A DNA stretch of 64,000 nucleotides from Chitinophagaceae bacterium (GCA_004028765.1 SAIX01000114.1:1-64000); one strand, 5' to 3'. Positions 1 to 8,888 are shown, numbered from the stretch's first letter. The notes: generated by a model not told the origin, from the sequence alone. A program made the numbers and translations.

Positions 1-667
1 TATCTGCATGGATATAAAAGCAGATATAGGATATCAGGAATGCCACGTACATGCCGAGAAACATTTTCCAGAAAAGATCCGAAGCATCCCTTTTGATGGA
101 TATCCGCACCCGGTAATTGCCATAATCCATATGGGGCTTCCCGATGCTTCTATCGCCAAAATCAGTTTCATAAGCTTTAATCCCGGTTGATACCAGAAAG
201 CTGTCGATCTGCCATCCCCGCAATGTAAACCGCGGGTCATAATTTTTGCCGATCGTGTCGGCAACAAATACCAGGTCATGTATATCAAATTGCGAATTTT
301 CGAACGAGAGCCGGAGCGTCTGTTTGTCGAATGGAAAATTATCGATGCGCCAGGAATCCTTCATCACGCACTGGAGTTTCATCAGCAGGTAATAATCGCC
401 TTGGGAAGAATCGATCGTTGAATAGAGTTTGTTGAAAGTTTTGGCCTGTGGTATCTCAAGATTCTGTACAAAATCAAACGCTCTTTTTTTATACCGCATC
501 CACAGCCAGAGGTTCACGGTGTATTCGTTCTGTTTAAAATCGATATCATGGATACTGGTGATATAAATACCTGTACGAACCGTATCCGGCGCCGGTTTAC
601 CCGCATATAAAAAACCGGGGAGCATACTTATTGCAATAAGCACTAAGAAACAGGCTTGCTTTTTCAT
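1..667 (-). CDS. Pentameric ligand-gated ion channel-like protein, N-terminal 222 codons (partial)
   Basis: The minus strand is open from an ATG at 667 through the left edge, so the stop and most membrane helices lie outside the window. The translation starts with a signal peptide (about residues 1-22, ending LYAG). A beta-rich extracellular domain follows with hallmarks of the Cys-loop receptor fold: WLWMRYKK at 54-61 and the Pro-loop motif FPFDKQTLRL at 111-120. The domain ends at YRVRISIKR (185-193). A first transmembrane helix begins at about 197 (DLFWKMFLGMYVAFLISYIC). The two cysteines of eukaryotic Cys-loops are absent, as is usual in prokaryotic members. By family it would form a homopentameric cation or anion channel in the inner membrane; the ligand cannot be read. 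Whether the pore helix M2 is present is unknown. It is divergent from the M28 peptidase gene at 806. Confidence 0.72.
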   Translation of the reverse strand, partial: MKKQACFLVLIAISMLPGFLYAGKPAPDTVRTGIYITSIHDIDFKQNEYTVNLWLWMRYKKRAFDFVQNLEIPQAKTFNKLYSTIDSSQGDYYLLMKLQCVMKDSWRIDNFPFDKQTLRLSFENSQFDIHDLVFVADTIGKNYDPRFTLRGWQIDSFLVSTGIKAYETDFGDRSIGKPHMDYGNYRVRISIKRDASDLFWKMFLGMYVAFLISYICFYIHAD

Positions 668-805
668 AATAAGGATATGATGTTAAAAGTTACTACAATT
701 TCGCCGATTCCTGTTAGGCCCCTGCCGGTCATTGGCTCTTTCTTATAAATTCTTCGGTACTGCGAACAAAGCCGGTATTATCTTTAACACCTAACCATAA
801 CCTCC

Positions 806-2161
806 ATGAGAAAACAATTTTTTATCCTGTGCCTGCTGGCGCTCAGCGGCAAAGCTGGTTTTTCGCAGGTTACGATCGCACGTGACCCTGAGATCGAGAA
901 AATGGTGAAAGAAGTTTCACCCGATTCCCTGAAGTCTTACATCTACAAACTTGTCAGTTTTGGCACGCGCAATACGTTAAGCACACAAACCGATCCGAAT
1001 CGTGGTATTGGTGCAGCACGTAACTGGGTGCTTTCCAGGTTCAATGAATTCGCCAAACAATCCAATGGCCGCCTCACAGCCTTTATTGATACCATCACTT
1101 TACAGCCCGATAAAAGAAGGGTGGATACTACCTTACTGCTTGGCAATGTAGTAGCCACATTGAAAGGTACCGATCCGAACGACAACCGAATTTTTATCAT
1201 CAGCGGCCACCTGGATAATATGCGGAGCAATGTGATGGACCGCACCGGTGATGCACCCGGCGCCAATGATGACGGAAGCGGTTCTGCTGCCGTTATAGAA
1301 TGTGCAAGGGTGATGAGCAAACATGGGTTCCCGGCCACGGTGATTTTTGTAACAGTGAGCGGGGAAGAACAGGGGCTGCTCGGTGCGAATTTTATGGCAT
1401 CCAAAGCCAAAAAACAGGAATGGAATATAGAAGCGGTACTCAACAATGATATCATGGGCAGCAATAACAGCAATGAAACCAATATCATTGACAATACGCG
1501 CATCCGGGTTTTCAGTGAAGGGTTACCTGCTTTTGAAACAGAAAAATCCGCAAAGATGATCCGCCAGTTAGGGCTGGAGAACGATGGCAAAGCAAGGCAA
1601 CTGGCGCGCTATGTAAAAGAAACCGGGGAAAGATATGTTGAGAACCTCGAAGTGGTGATGATTTACCGTAACGACCGTTTTTTGCGCGGTGGTGACCATA
1701 CGCCCTATGTTGAGAATGGGTATGCGGCTGTTCGTTTTACAGAAATGAATGAAAATTACACCCGCCAGCACCAGAATGTGCGCACCGAAAACGGCATCAA
1801 TTACGGTGATCTTCCCGAGCATATCGATTTTGAATACCTGCGAAAGAATACGGCTATGAACCTGAGCAACCTGGCCAATCTTGCGAAATCACCCTCCATG
1901 CCCGAAGAGGTAAAAATTGAAACACGCAGGCTCACCAATACATCTTCACTCACCTGGAAAGCGCCAAAAACAGGCAAGGTAAAAGGCTATTATGTATTGA
2001 TCAGGGAAACCACGAGTGCTTACTGGCAGAAGAAAATATTCACCACTGCAACGGAGTATACATTACCCTATTCCAAAGACAATTATTTTTTCGCAGTGCA
2101 ATCTGTAAGCGAAACAGGCAATGAAAGCCTCGCTGTTGTTCCCGGAATTGCAGGAAGATAA
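806..2161 (+). CDS. Secreted M28-family zinc aminopeptidase-like protein with C-terminal Fn3-like domain
   Basis: The 451-residue protein starts with a Sec signal peptide (residues 1-21, cleavage after FSQ). The M28 catalytic core is plain: H135 in SGHLDN, D155 in PGANDDGSG, the E187-E188 pair in VSGEEQGLLGA, D215 in LNNDIMG, and a late histidine in GGDHTPY. These are the expected ligands of two zinc ions and the general base. Residues from about 365 to 445 look like a fibronectin type III or similar beta-sandwich (TSSLTWKAP, KGYYVLIRET, YFFAVQSVSE). It probably acts on peptides in the periplasm or outside the cell. No type IX sorting domain is visible at the C-terminus. A strong terminator follows. 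The exact substrate is not predictable. Confidence 0.9.
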   Translation: MRKQFFILCLLALSGKAGFSQVTIARDPEIEKMVKEVSPDSLKSYIYKLVSFGTRNTLSTQTDPNRGIGAARNWVLSRFNEFAKQSNGRLTAFIDTITLQPDKRRVDTTLLLGNVVATLKGTDPNDNRIFIISGHLDNMRSNVMDRTGDAPGANDDGSGSAAVIECARVMSKHGFPATVIFVTVSGEEQGLLGANFMASKAKKQEWNIEAVLNNDIMGSNNSNETNIIDNTRIRVFSEGLPAFETEKSAKMIRQLGLENDGKARQLARYVKETGERYVENLEVVMIYRNDRFLRGGDHTPYVENGYAAVRFTEMNENYTRQHQNVRTENGINYGDLPEHIDFEYLRKNTAMNLSNLANLAKSPSMPEEVKIETRRLTNTSSLTWKAPKTGKVKGYYVLIRETTSAYWQKKIFTTATEYTLPYSKDNYFFAVQSVSETGNESLAVVPGIAGR

Positions 2162-2194
2162 AAGAAAGCAGATACAGCAAAAGAAACGATCGTT

Positions 2195-2230
2195 TGCCTT
2201 CCGGTACATCATTGCCGGAAGGCATTTTTT
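2195..2230 (+). terminator. Rho-independent terminator after the M28 peptidase
   Basis: A perfect 10-bp stem (2195-2204 with 2215-2224, TGCCTTCCGG / CCGGAAGGCA) with a 10-nt loop is followed by six T residues. It lies 33 bases after the peptidase stop and ends next to the stop of the convergent ABC gene. Only the plus strand has the T-run. Confidence 0.85.
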
Positions 2231-2231
2231 A

Positions 2232-2885
2232 TCAGGCTTTTGCATACCCGTATTTTACCATATCCTGTTTGTTTTCTGCGTAATGCGTTACTCCATCTGA
2301 AAGAACATACAGGTCATCGCAAACACCTGTTACCTCCCTGTATAAGTGATCAGTAATCAAAAAACCTTTCTCCGATTTTTTTTCTTCAATCAGTGACACA
2401 ACTTTTTGAATCTGTACCGGGCTCAGGTGTGTAAATGGTTCATCGAGCAGGGCGAAATATGATTTAGCGGCAATAACGCAATAGAGTTCCACTAATCTTT
2501 TTTCACCACCGGATAAGTCAGCGATCCTTTCCTTGTATTTCGTAACGAACTCAGGAAACCGTTTGATAAAAGAATCAAAATCCAGTTCAAAATCCTGAAA
2601 TACCCTTCTCACAGAAAGGAATGCAGGTATAAAATGGTATTGCGGAAGAAAATGAATAAGACCCGGTATCCTGAATAGGGCAGGATAAGAAATGTGATCG
2701 ATCCGTACCGATTTTTCGCAGGTAATTGTGCCACTGATGATTTCCAGCAAACAGGATTTTCCTGACCCGTTTCTGCCAAGCAGGCCTGTGATTTTTCCCG
2801 TTTCACATTTCAGGTAAACGCCGGACAGTATTGTTTTATCCCCGATCTGAAACCGAACACCATCCACCTCCAGTTTGTGTATCAT
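2232..2885 (-). CDS. ABC transporter ATP-binding protein
   Basis: This 217-residue protein is a single nucleotide-binding domain. The Walker A motif is GLLGRNGSGKS (about 34-44), the signature is LSGGEKRLVEL, Walker B is YFALLDEPF, and a switch histidine follows in LITDH. It has no membrane segment and should sit on the cytoplasmic face of a transporter. Its start overlaps by 4 bases (ATGA type) the stop of the 102-residue membrane protein gene at 2882-3190, which points to translational coupling. No full-size permease lies nearby, so either the tiny membrane protein is the partner or the permease is encoded elsewhere. The substrate is unknown. Confidence 0.88.
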   Translation of the reverse strand: MIHKLEVDGVRFQIGDKTILSGVYLKCETGKITGLLGRNGSGKSCLLEIISGTITCEKSVRIDHISYPALFRIPGLIHFLPQYHFIPAFLSVRRVFQDFELDFDSFIKRFPEFVTKYKERIADLSGGEKRLVELYCVIAAKSYFALLDEPFTHLSPVQIQKVVSLIEEKKSEKGFLITDHLYREVTGVCDDLYVLSDGVTHYAENKQDMVKYGYAKA

Positions 2886-3190
2886 GTATTTTTCCCGATC
2901 AGGATGATCAAAATAATGAAAATCGTAAAATCAAAACAGATTGTTGTCAGCCAGAGCATTTTTTTAGAAAGACCCAGGTTCTGGTAGTATTTGTATTCTT
3001 TTTGTTGATTACGGTTGATAAAATAAAAAATCATACCGGTTGTGATCACTTTAAACCAGAAAATTTCTGTAAAAGCATGCAGGCCGTTCCGGTAAAAAAG
3101 TAATGCGCAAAATGCGGTAAAAAACAATGATACCGCAGCAAAGCCCCTGTAAAAAGTTCCGATAATCCTGATGGTTGTTGCTAAAGGCAT
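2882..3190 (-). CDS. Small three-helix membrane protein coupled to the ABC ATPase
   Basis: I do not recognise a named family. The 102-residue protein shows three hydrophobic segments, at about 18-33, 44-58 and 82-98, separated by a basic/tyrosine-rich loop (NRNQQKEYKYYQNLGLSKKML). It is too short for a normal ABC permease of six helices but could oligomerise or serve as an anchor. The stop codon overlaps the start of the ATPase gene by 4 bases, so the two are very likely one operon with this gene first. The coding status rests on its length, hydrophobic pattern and the overlap. Confidence 0.65.
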   Translation of the reverse strand: MPLATTIRIIGTFYRGFAAVSLFFTAFCALLFYRNGLHAFTEIFWFKVITTGMIFYFINRNQQKEYKYYQNLGLSKKMLWLTTICFDFTIFIILIILIGKNT

Positions 3191-3272
3191 AAGAAAATAT
3201 TCGGAATTTCAGGCCCGCACATTGTGTAAACGCACCTGGTATTTACCAACAGATTCAATTACAGTATCCCGG

Positions 3273-4754
3273 CTATTCATTCAGTTTTGAAGGAACCATG
3301 CGGCCTTTTACCTGCTCTGCATCTTCAGCGCCGCGTTCCCCACCTTCATGGTATTCGGCATCTTCATTTACATCCCAAAGATTATACACTTCTTTTCCTG
3401 CAATGATATTCTGTGCAGCCAGCATTGCCGTCATCATGCTATGGTCCTGGTTATTGTATTTGTGCATACCATTGCGGCCCACCAGATAAAGACCGGGATA
3501 TTGCCGCAGGGCTTCGCGTACATCATTCACCCTTTCTTTATAGTACTGGTCGTATACAGGATACGCTTTGGGCTGGCGCACAACATAGCCATCCACCACA
3601 GCAGATTCTTCCGTAAGGCCGATCTGCCTGATCTCTTTTTTAGCGAGTGCGATGAGATCCGCATCAGTGCTTGTCCATAACCCATCGCCTTCAAAACAAA
3701 AATATTCCAGTCCGTAGCAGGCCATGTTCTGATCAGGCACCATATAAGGGCTCCAGGATTTGAAGTTCTGGATGCGTCCCACTTTCACGCTCGGGTCGTG
3801 GATATAGATCCAGTTATCGGTAAATGCATCTTCATCTTTACAGATCAATACCACAGTAAGAAAATCGCGATAGCCCAATTGCCGGGCAGAACTAAAGGCA
3901 GGTTCGGGCAAACGCGGTGTTACGGCACCCATCATCTCGCGCATCGGCGCGGAAGAAAGTACATAATCAAACCCTTCGATCTTTTCACCGGTGCTTGTAA
4001 ATACGGTCCATTTCCCATTCGCATGATCGATCGATTGCACGCCACAGTTCATGATCACATCCACACCCATCTCTTTGCATTTGCGGGTGCAGGTTTCCCA
4101 CATCATACCCGGGCCATATTTTGGATAACGGAATGAATCGATCAGTGTTTTAATCACTTTATCCTTATCGCCGGCTTTTGCAGATGGTTTGAACAATGCA
4201 TTCCAGATCGCGCTGCTGAGCGACAATCCCTTGATCCGCTGTGCGGCCCAATCGGCTGAAATTTCTTTACAGGGTATGCCCCATACTTTCTCTGTATAGG
4301 TTTTAAAAAAAATATTGAACAGCCGTTGCCCGAACTGGTTCACCACCCAGTCTTCAAAATTCGTCGGGTTCTTTACCGGGAAGGCTTTTGCTTTCAGGTA
4401 ACTCAGTACACAAAGTGCACTTTCCACGATACCGAGTTTATTGAGTGCTTCAAACGCCACAAGGGGGTATGAGAAAAATTTTTTATTGTAGTAGATACGT
4501 GAGCTGCGGGGCCGTTCCAGCATTTCATCGCCCAGTATCTCTGTCCAGAAATCTTCTACTTCTTTTGATTTGGAAAAAAAACGGTGACCGCCGATATCGA
4601 AATGATATCCCTTGTACGATTCCGTACGGGAAATACCGCCTACATATTGCGGGTCTTTTTCAAAAACAGTGACCTGTTGCTGCGCTTTACCGAGTAAATA
4701 GGCAGCAGTGAGCCCGGCCGGGCCCGCACCAATAATGGCGATACGTTTTGACAT
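3273..4754 (-). CDS. FAD-dependent amine-oxidase/UDP-galactopyranose-mutase-like oxidoreductase
   Basis: The protein opens with a Rossmann dinucleotide motif, [19 protein letters not shown], followed by an FAD-binding acidic residue in VFEKD and the GGISRT segment typical of the protoporphyrinogen oxidase / UDP-galactopyranose mutase superfamily. [12 protein letters not shown] is characteristic of sugar-active members. The C-terminal [23 protein letters not shown] is the second FAD contact. These enzymes often sit in cell-surface glycan pathways; the specific reaction is not readable. The charged tail rich in E, D and G ([21 protein letters not shown]) is unusual and probably disordered. I chose the ATG at 4754 (MSKRIAIIG) because it abuts the Rossmann strand; an in-frame start 9 bases upstream is possible. 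Confidence 0.85.
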   Translation of the reverse strand: MSKRIAIIGAGPAGLTAAYLLGKAQQQVTVFEKDPQYVGGISRTESYKGYHFDIGGHRFFSKSKEVEDFWTEILGDEMLERPRSSRIYYNKKFFSYPLVAFEALNKLGIVESALCVLSYLKAKAFPVKNPTNFEDWVVNQFGQRLFNIFFKTYTEKVWGIPCKEISADWAAQRIKGLSLSSAIWNALFKPSAKAGDKDKVIKTLIDSFRYPKYGPGMMWETCTRKCKEMGVDVIMNCGVQSIDHANGKWTVFTSTGEKIEGFDYVLSSAPMREMMGAVTPRLPEPAFSSARQLGYRDFLTVVLICKDEDAFTDNWIYIHDPSVKVGRIQNFKSWSPYMVPDQNMACYGLEYFCFEGDGLWTSTDADLIALAKKEIRQIGLTEESAVVDGYVVRQPKAYPVYDQYYKERVNDVREALRQYPGLYLVGRNGMHKYNNQDHSMMTAMLAAQNIIAGKEVYNLWDVNEDAEYHEGGERGAEDAEQVKGRMVPSKLNE

Positions 4755-4814
4755 GAGCAACAAGATAAAGAATCGTGAAGCGGCAAAGTTGTGAAATTAT
4801 TGTGGTTTCGCCAG

Positions 4815-4822
4815 TATTTTTG
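4815..4822 (+). promoter_or_regulatory. Candidate Bacteroidota -7 element (TATTTTTG)
   Basis: The sequence matches the TAnnTTTG consensus used by the primary sigma factor of Bacteroidota. It lies about 45 bases before the acetyltransferase start at 4868. A clear -33 TTTG at the right distance is not obvious, so the call is tentative. Confidence 0.3.
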
Positions 4823-4867
4823 CCGCGTTATTGACAAAGATTCGTTTCACTGACTAATTTCCGGTAA

Positions 4868-5323
4868 ATGACAACCCCAGCATACAATATTACCTGCAGG
4901 TTTTTTGATGAACTGACTGCTTCAGAACTGTACCAGGTCATGCAGTTGCGGAACGAAGTGTTCGTGGTAGAACAGAATTGTGTTTACCAGGATGCAGATA
5001 ATAAAGATCCCCAAAGCCATCACCTGATGATCCGGGACAACAATAAACTTGCTGCTTATTGCCGCCTGCTTCCACCGGGGCTTGCTTACGAACAAATGTC
5101 GATAGGCCGTGTCATCAGTTCCCCTGCTTACCGCAAAACAGGTGCAGGAAAGTTATTATTGAAAGAAGCGATAGAGGCCTGTCACAAATTATTCGGGGAA
5201 GGCCCGATCAAGATCGGTGCGCAACTGTATCTCAAAAAATTTTATGAATCTTTCGGTTTTGAGCAGGTCAGTGATGTGTATCTCGAAGATAATATCGAAC
5301 ATATTTCCATGCTCCGGAAATAA
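4868..5323 (+). CDS. GNAT family N-acetyltransferase, ElaA-like
   Basis: The 151-residue protein matches the ElaA group of GNAT enzymes. The N-terminal FFDELTASELYQVMQLRNEVFVVEQNCVYQDAD contains the strongly conserved LRxxVFVVEQxCxYxD stretch. The acetyl-CoA loop is in IGRVISSPAYRKTGAGKLLL, and the C-terminal FYESFGFEQVSDVYLEDNIEHISM is typical. The acceptor substrate of ElaA proteins is not established. It is a single gene, divergent from the FAD oxidoreductase and convergent with uvrA. Confidence 0.88.
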   Translation: MTTPAYNITCRFFDELTASELYQVMQLRNEVFVVEQNCVYQDADNKDPQSHHLMIRDNNKLAAYCRLLPPGLAYEQMSIGRVISSPAYRKTGAGKLLLKEAIEACHKLFGEGPIKIGAQLYLKKFYESFGFEQVSDVYLEDNIEHISMLRK

Positions 5324-5372
5324 ATGATCCCTTGCGTCTTCCTGTCTTTGCAGTTACATTTTATAAAATGAA

Positions 5373-8246
5373 TTACTGCAATTCCGGTTTGAGAAACCTC
5401 GCCGTATGACTTTTGGTAAGGTTCACCATTTTTTCCGGCACACCTTCAAACAAAATCGTTCCTCCCCCATCGCCGCCTTCGGGTCCGAGGTCGATGATAT
5501 GATCGGCTACTTTTACCACATCGAGGTTGTGTTCGATCACGAGTACGGTATTGCCCCTGTCTACCAGTTTATTCAACACGTCAAGCAGGTGCTGGATATC
5601 CTGGAAATGCAGACCCGTAGTGGGTTCATCAAGTATGTAAAAGGTTTTACCTGTATCTTTTTTGCTCAGTTCAGTTGCCAGTTTTACACGCTGTGCCTCA
5701 CCACCACTCAGCGTTACAGCCGATTGACCAAGTGTGATATAACCCAGTCCCACATCCTGCAATACTTTTATTTTCCGGTAGAGATAATTCACCGGTTGAA
5801 AAAATTCACAGGCTTCTTCCACTGTCATATTCAATACGTCACTGATCGATTTCCCTTTGTAACGGATCTCGAGTGTTTCACGGTTATAACGTTTACCGTT
5901 GCATTTTTCGCAATGCACATAAACATCTGGCAGAAAATTCATTTCAATCACACGCATGCCACCTCCCTCACAAACATCACAACGACCCCCTTTTACATTA
6001 AAAGAAAAACGGCCTGCATTGTACCCACGGATCTTTGCTTCGGGCACGGCTGAGAACAATGTCCTGATCTCCGTAAAAAATCCGCAATAAGTGGCAGGGT
6101 TGCTGCGGGGCGTGCGACCAATGGGAGACTGATCAATCTCGATCACTTTATCAATGTGCTCCAGTCCTTTGATACTTTTAAACGGCATGGGTGTAACACG
6201 GCTGTTATAGCAGTGTTTCGAAAGAATGGGATACAACGTTTCGTTGATCAGTGTTGATTTGCCGCTGCCGCTCACACCGCTCACCACGATCAGTTTGCCC
6301 AGCGGAAAATTTACATCCACATTTTTCAGGTTATTGCCCGATGCGCCTTTCAGGACCAGTTCTTTGCCATTGCCTTTTCTTCTTTCCTGTGGTACTTCGA
6401 TATTTTTTTTACCGCTGAGATACAGCGATGTTTCGGATTTGCTGCTGAGCACTTCTTTCGGTGTACCCGCTGCAACGATATGGCCGCCATACAAACCTGC
6501 TTTTGGCCCGATATCCACGAGATGATCGGCCGCCATCATAATATCTTTATCATGCTCCACCACCAATACGCTGTTGCCGATATCGCGAAGGTTTTGCAGG
6601 GCGATAATGAGCTGGTGATTGTCTCTTTGGTGAAGCCCGATCGAAGGCTCATCCAGAATATAGGTGATACCCTGTAATTGTGAACCGATCTGCGTAGCCA
6701 GCCGGATGCGTTGCGATTCGCCGCCGCTTAATGTGCGGGACGGGCGATTAAGTGATAAATACGTTAAACCCACATCCAGCAGAAACTGTAACCTTTCGCG
6801 GATCTCTTTCAGAATATCTTTTGCGATCTGGTTTTGCTTGTTGTTCAACCGTTTCTCAACATCTTCAAACCAGCGGAACAGTTTATCGAGGTTCATATCG
6901 CCCAGTTCGGAAATATTTTTCCCATCCACTTTAAACCAGAGGCTTTCTTTTTTCAGCCGTGCACCACCACAGGTATGGCAGGTTTTCAGTTCCATGAATT
7001 TTTCCACCCACTCGCGCAAAGCCTCGCTGTTATTGCTTCCGGCGAACCAGCGTTTCAGCATCGGAATAATGCCTTCGAACTCGCCTTCATAAGGAGAACC
7101 CGTTGCCTGTATCTCTTCCACATCATCGAGGTCAAGTGAGCCTGCTTCACTGCTGCCGTATAACAAAATATTCAATGCTGCAGCCGGAAGATCTTTGATC
7201 GGTTTATCAAGATTGATCTTATTTTTTTTGGCGAGTGTTTCCACATTGCGGTACATATAGGCATCCCGCTGTTCGCCCAATGGCACGATGCCCCCTTCTT
7301 TCACACTGATCGATCTGTCCGGGATGATCGCTTCCATACTGATGCTGTACACATTGCCGAGCCCCTTACAGGTTGGGCAGGCGCCATAGGGAGAATTGAA
7401 AGAAAATGCATTGGGGGAAGGTTCCTCATAACTGATCCCCGTATCCTCGCACATCAGTTGCTTGGAATACTGCACCAGTTTATTGGAATCGTTCAGCAAA
7501 AGAAACATCAGGTCTTTTCCCATTTTCAGGGTTTGCTGGATACTCTGGCTCAGCCGAACTTTCATATCATCGGTAACCTGCAGCCTGTCGATCACCACTT
7601 CAATATCATGGATCTTGTAACGGTCTACCTGCAGTTTCGGGGTGAGGTCCATGATCTCTCCATCCACCCTCACTTTTAAAAAACCTTTTTTACGGATATC
7701 TTCAAACAGTTCCCGGTAATGGCCTTTGCGGCCGCGGATCAATGGTGCCAGCAGACTGATCTTTTTATTCCTGAATTTGGAAAAAATATTTTCAACGATC
7801 TCTTCCTCGCTGAACTTGATCATTTTTTTCCCGGTGTTATAGCTGTATGCTTCGCCGATACGGGCAAACAGCAAGCGGAGAAAATCATACACTTCTGTTA
7901 CGGTGCCTACGGTTGATCTCGGGTTTTTATTGGTGGTTTTTTGTTCGATGGAAATTACCGGTGAAAGGCCGGTGATCTTGTCAACATCCGGTCTTTCCAT
8001 ATCACCCAGGAACTGGCGTGCATAGGCACTGAAGCTTTCCATGTAGCGGCGCTGCCCTTCATTATAGATGGTATCAAAAGCCAGGGATGATTTGCCGCTG
8101 CCACTTACACCGGTGAAAACAACGAGTTTATTTTTGGGGATGGAGATGTCAATATTCTTCAGGTTATGTTCTCTCGCGCCAAATACTTCGATATGCTCTT
8201 CAGCCGCTGTGATGGATGCGACTGCGGGCTTTCCTTGTTTTGCCAT
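5373..8246 (-). CDS. uvrA: Excinuclease ABC subunit A (UvrA)
   Basis: UvrA is the damage-recognition ATPase of nucleotide excision repair; it dimerises and loads UvrB. The protein has two ABC modules. The first Walker A is GVSGSGKSS at residues 46-54, the second is GVSGSGKSTL in the C-terminal half, and both LSGGESQRIRLA and LSGGEAQRVKLA signatures are present with DEPSIGLH and DEPTTGLH Walker B/D-loops. Zinc-binding cysteine pairs are seen in CPTCKGLG, CHTCGGARL, CDVCEGGG and CEKCNGKRY. The ATG at 8246 gives 957 residues, close to the family length. A TTG 39 bases upstream would add 13 residues, but a promoter-like TACATTTG lies between the two, which favours the ATG. It is monocistronic here. 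Confidence 0.97.
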   Translation of the reverse strand: MAKQGKPAVASITAAEEHIEVFGAREHNLKNIDISIPKNKLVVFTGVSGSGKSSLAFDTIYNEGQRRYMESFSAYARQFLGDMERPDVDKITGLSPVISIEQKTTNKNPRSTVGTVTEVYDFLRLLFARIGEAYSYNTGKKMIKFSEEEIVENIFSKFRNKKISLLAPLIRGRKGHYRELFEDIRKKGFLKVRVDGEIMDLTPKLQVDRYKIHDIEVVIDRLQVTDDMKVRLSQSIQQTLKMGKDLMFLLLNDSNKLVQYSKQLMCEDTGISYEEPSPNAFSFNSPYGACPTCKGLGNVYSISMEAIIPDRSISVKEGGIVPLGEQRDAYMYRNVETLAKKNKINLDKPIKDLPAAALNILLYGSSEAGSLDLDDVEEIQATGSPYEGEFEGIIPMLKRWFAGSNNSEALREWVEKFMELKTCHTCGGARLKKESLWFKVDGKNISELGDMNLDKLFRWFEDVEKRLNNKQNQIAKDILKEIRERLQFLLDVGLTYLSLNRPSRTLSGGESQRIRLATQIGSQLQGITYILDEPSIGLHQRDNHQLIIALQNLRDIGNSVLVVEHDKDIMMAADHLVDIGPKAGLYGGHIVAAGTPKEVLSSKSETSLYLSGKKNIEVPQERRKGNGKELVLKGASGNNLKNVDVNFPLGKLIVVSGVSGSGKSTLINETLYPILSKHCYNSRVTPMPFKSIKGLEHIDKVIEIDQSPIGRTPRSNPATYCGFFTEIRTLFSAVPEAKIRGYNAGRFSFNVKGGRCDVCEGGGMRVIEMNFLPDVYVHCEKCNGKRYNRETLEIRYKGKSISDVLNMTVEEACEFFQPVNYLYRKIKVLQDVGLGYITLGQSAVTLSGGEAQRVKLATELSKKDTGKTFYILDEPTTGLHFQDIQHLLDVLNKLVDRGNTVLVIEHNLDVVKVADHIIDLGPEGGDGGGTILFEGVPEKMVNLTKSHTARFLKPELQ

Positions 8247-8266
8247 GCTGTGAAAATGATAAGGAT

Positions 8267-8274
8267 CAAATGTA
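8267..8274 (-). promoter_or_regulatory. Candidate -7 promoter element of uvrA (TACATTTG)
   Basis: Read on the minus strand, 8274-8267 is TACATTTG, a perfect TAnnTTTG match. It ends 20 bases before the uvrA ATG at 8246, so transcription would begin just inside that gap and exclude the upstream TTG as a start. No convincing -33 element was found. Confidence 0.4.
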
Positions 8275-8508
8275 CTAACAATCAAAAGGGGTTTGGGTTT
8301 AATTTACTGGAATGAAGGGAACCGGGATGGGCAAAATCATATTTAATTAGTTTCTCATTTGAAAACACCCCAACTGAAAATGAATAAAGGATCCATCCGG
8401 GCCATCTTCCGACCGGAAGATAAAATCTGTACCAAAAAATAATTTTACGGCCCGAAACCCTTTGCCAGCAAGGCTTTCATTGTTTTCCTAACAACTGTCA
8501 GGATTTTG

Positions 8509-8544
8509 TTTTTTGGAAATTTGAAAACCGCGCCCCTATATTTG
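8509..8544 (+). promoter_or_regulatory. Bacteroidota-type promoter of the SAM-riboswitch operon
   Basis: A -33-like TTTTTTG (8509-8515) and a -7 TATATTTG (8537-8544) are separated by 21 bases, the spacing known for Bacteroides promoters. Transcription would start at about 8550, just ahead of the riboswitch at 8563. Confidence 0.6.
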
Positions 8545-8562
8545 CACCAGTTCTTTAGCATA

Positions 8563-8677
8563 CTTATCAAGAAAGGCAGAGGGAATTGGCCCGATGAAGC
8601 CTTGGCAACCCATACTTCTCACTCAGTAGTATGAAGGTGCCAACTCCGGTCCCGATCATGTATCGGGATAAGATAAG
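8563..8677 (+). ncRNA. SAM-I (S-box) riboswitch aptamer
   Basis: The segment carries the S-box core: CTTATCAAGA at the 5' end, then GGCAGAGGGA, GGCCCGATGAAGCC, TTGGCAACC, and the 3' GGTGCCAACTCC. It closes with GATAAG. P1 is formed by CTTATC (8563-8568) and GATAAG (8672-8677), which are exact complements. The family binds S-adenosylmethionine and turns off methionine biosynthesis genes. The downstream genes encode a trans-sulfuration enzyme and homoserine dehydrogenase, which fits. A P4-like hairpin GTCCCGATcatgtATCGGGAT sits at about 8649-8669. Confidence 0.95.
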
Positions 8678-8753
8678 TCAGAGTAAAAGTTTGCAGGCTA
8701 CACTAGTTGTACACCATATTCAAGCTCATCTGACTTACCAGTTGAGCTTTTTT
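8674..8753 (+). promoter_or_regulatory. Riboswitch expression platform: antiterminator and intrinsic terminator
   Basis: The terminator stem pairs AAGCTCA (8722-8728) with TGAGCTT (8743-8749), extended across a T/T mismatch by CTG/CAG (8730-8732 with 8739-8741), followed by a T-run to 8753. TAAGTCAGA at 8674-8682 is an exact 9-base complement of TCTGACTTA at 8729-8737 inside the terminator. The same TAAG bases form the 3' side of aptamer P1. SAM binding locks P1 and frees the terminator; without SAM the 9-bp antiterminator forms. The mechanism is therefore transcriptional attenuation. Confidence 0.85.
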
Positions 8754-8888
8754 ATTTCCGTGAATACCCGGAAAAAAGTTCATCGGTAAGTTCAGTTCAT
8801 CACTCTTACTTTCTTTTTAAGCTGTTCAGAGAATTTTTACAAAATTCTAAACCTCCTGTTCGTGATGAGCAGGGCAAACTGTTTAACA

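Noticed and set aside
943-1590. 215-residue minus-strand frame
   Set aside because: It is antisense to the M28 peptidase; no motif or signal was found.
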